From positions 62,001 to 126,000 of the forward strand of contig BLSF01000056.1 of the NCBI GenBank assembly GCA_012862575.1: a DNA stretch of 64,000 nt, given 5' to 3'. A model generated the notes under the pieces. It did no database searches and was not told the DNA's origin. It saw only the letters and a list, made by a program, of their open reading frames with translations. Position 1 is the stretch's first letter; each line of letters starts with the position of its first letter. Position numbers and translations under genes: made by a program. Shown piece by piece: positions 63,593 through 64,000 of this stretch. This DNA is from Parietichytrium sp. I65-24A. Lineage: Eukaryota > Sar > Bigyra > Thraustochytrida > Thraustochytriidae.

Positions 63593-64000
63593 TCTCCGCC
63601 TCACAGCAGTTAAGGATCTACAGACATACAGATTTACAGATCTCCAAGCTTAGACCGCCCTGACCACCAGATGACTTTCCCGAAAGTGTCCGCGCGTGAA
63701 AATAGGATACGGCGACTGCCTGTCCTCCCTCTCGGCGTATCTAAAAACCTAATTCACCGATCGGCGTTTTTGGAAGTGTACTGAGTACTACTCACTCACT
63801 GTCACTTCGCGCAGAGTCGAATGAGTCAAATTACTTGGAGTCGAAGTGTGTCTTTCGTGGATGCCTGGACCCGTGTTGATGACGTCATCTATCGTCATCT
63901 GGTCATCTGGTCATCCAGCCCGCCGAGTAATTCGGACTGCGCAGATATGCTCCTGAGAGTATCTGCGTATGCGCGAATATGTGAAGGGGGTTCCGCAGGC
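63593..64000. promoter_or_regulatory. Upstream region with CRE-like palindrome
   Basis: The 408 bases upstream of the minus-strand helical-repeat gene. They contain the 12-base palindrome GATGACGTCATC at 63878-63889, a perfect CRE-like site of the kind bound by bZIP factors, followed by GTCATCTG repeats. Any gene to the right of the window edge cannot be seen. Confidence 0.5.

Overview
The window is nuclear DNA from a compact, intron-poor eukaryote, most likely a unicellular alga. The reasons are: Mediator, ER-membrane-complex, polo-kinase and methylosome genes; GT-AG introns; a plant-type lysine-biosynthesis reductase; and two tRNA genes whose halves lie in reversed (permuted) order. Permuted nuclear tRNA genes are established in unicellular red algae such as Cyanidioschyzon and in some green picoalgae and nucleomorphs. 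A unicellular red alga is my best guess, but it is an inference. I see no transposon, LTR element, viral fossil, CRISPR array or rRNA.

Layout. 0-12 kb: long empty, CT/AG-rich spacers around two tandem SLC6-type Na+/Cl- symporter paralogues. 12-20.5 kb: a membrane-anchored chalcone-isomerase-like protein converging on an F-box plus TMEM185-type membrane protein, then a TCERG1-like WW/FF protein converging on a membrane TLDc protein. 20.8-26.5 kb: a cluster of intron-bearing housekeeping genes (MED22, EMC5, DapB, and the first intron of a giant LRR protein), with the intronless pICln gene among them. 26-35 kb: the LRR protein converges on a very large prominin-like pentaspan protein, with four small hairpins between them. 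38.9-43.8 kb: a PH/BAR-like protein and a polo-like kinase. 46.7-47.4 kb: two copies of a permuted tRNA-Arg(CCU) gene. 48.8-53 kb: two tandem coiled-coil paralogues of an unrecognised family. 53.3-63.6 kb: TTC27, a RING protein with SUMO-interaction-like motifs, and an organelle-targeted helical-repeat protein.

The genes do not form one pathway. Most are single-exon genes separated by 0.2-5 kb. The outstanding system is the permuted tRNA pair. In each copy the 3' half (B box, T arm, acceptor 3' strand) precedes the 5' half (acceptor 5' strand, D arm, anticodon), with 16-17 nt between them. Joining the halves gives the same 73-nt cloverleaf from both copies, with anticodon CCU. The flanks can form a relaxed bulge-helix-bulge splice structure, and a G.U to A-U change between copies preserves one of its pairs. 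Each copy is followed by a seven-T Pol III terminator.

Start codons are the first plausible ATG. Open frames that extend upstream only through GTG or TTG were cut back. Intron boundaries were read by eye from GT..AG sites, reading frame and family alignment.
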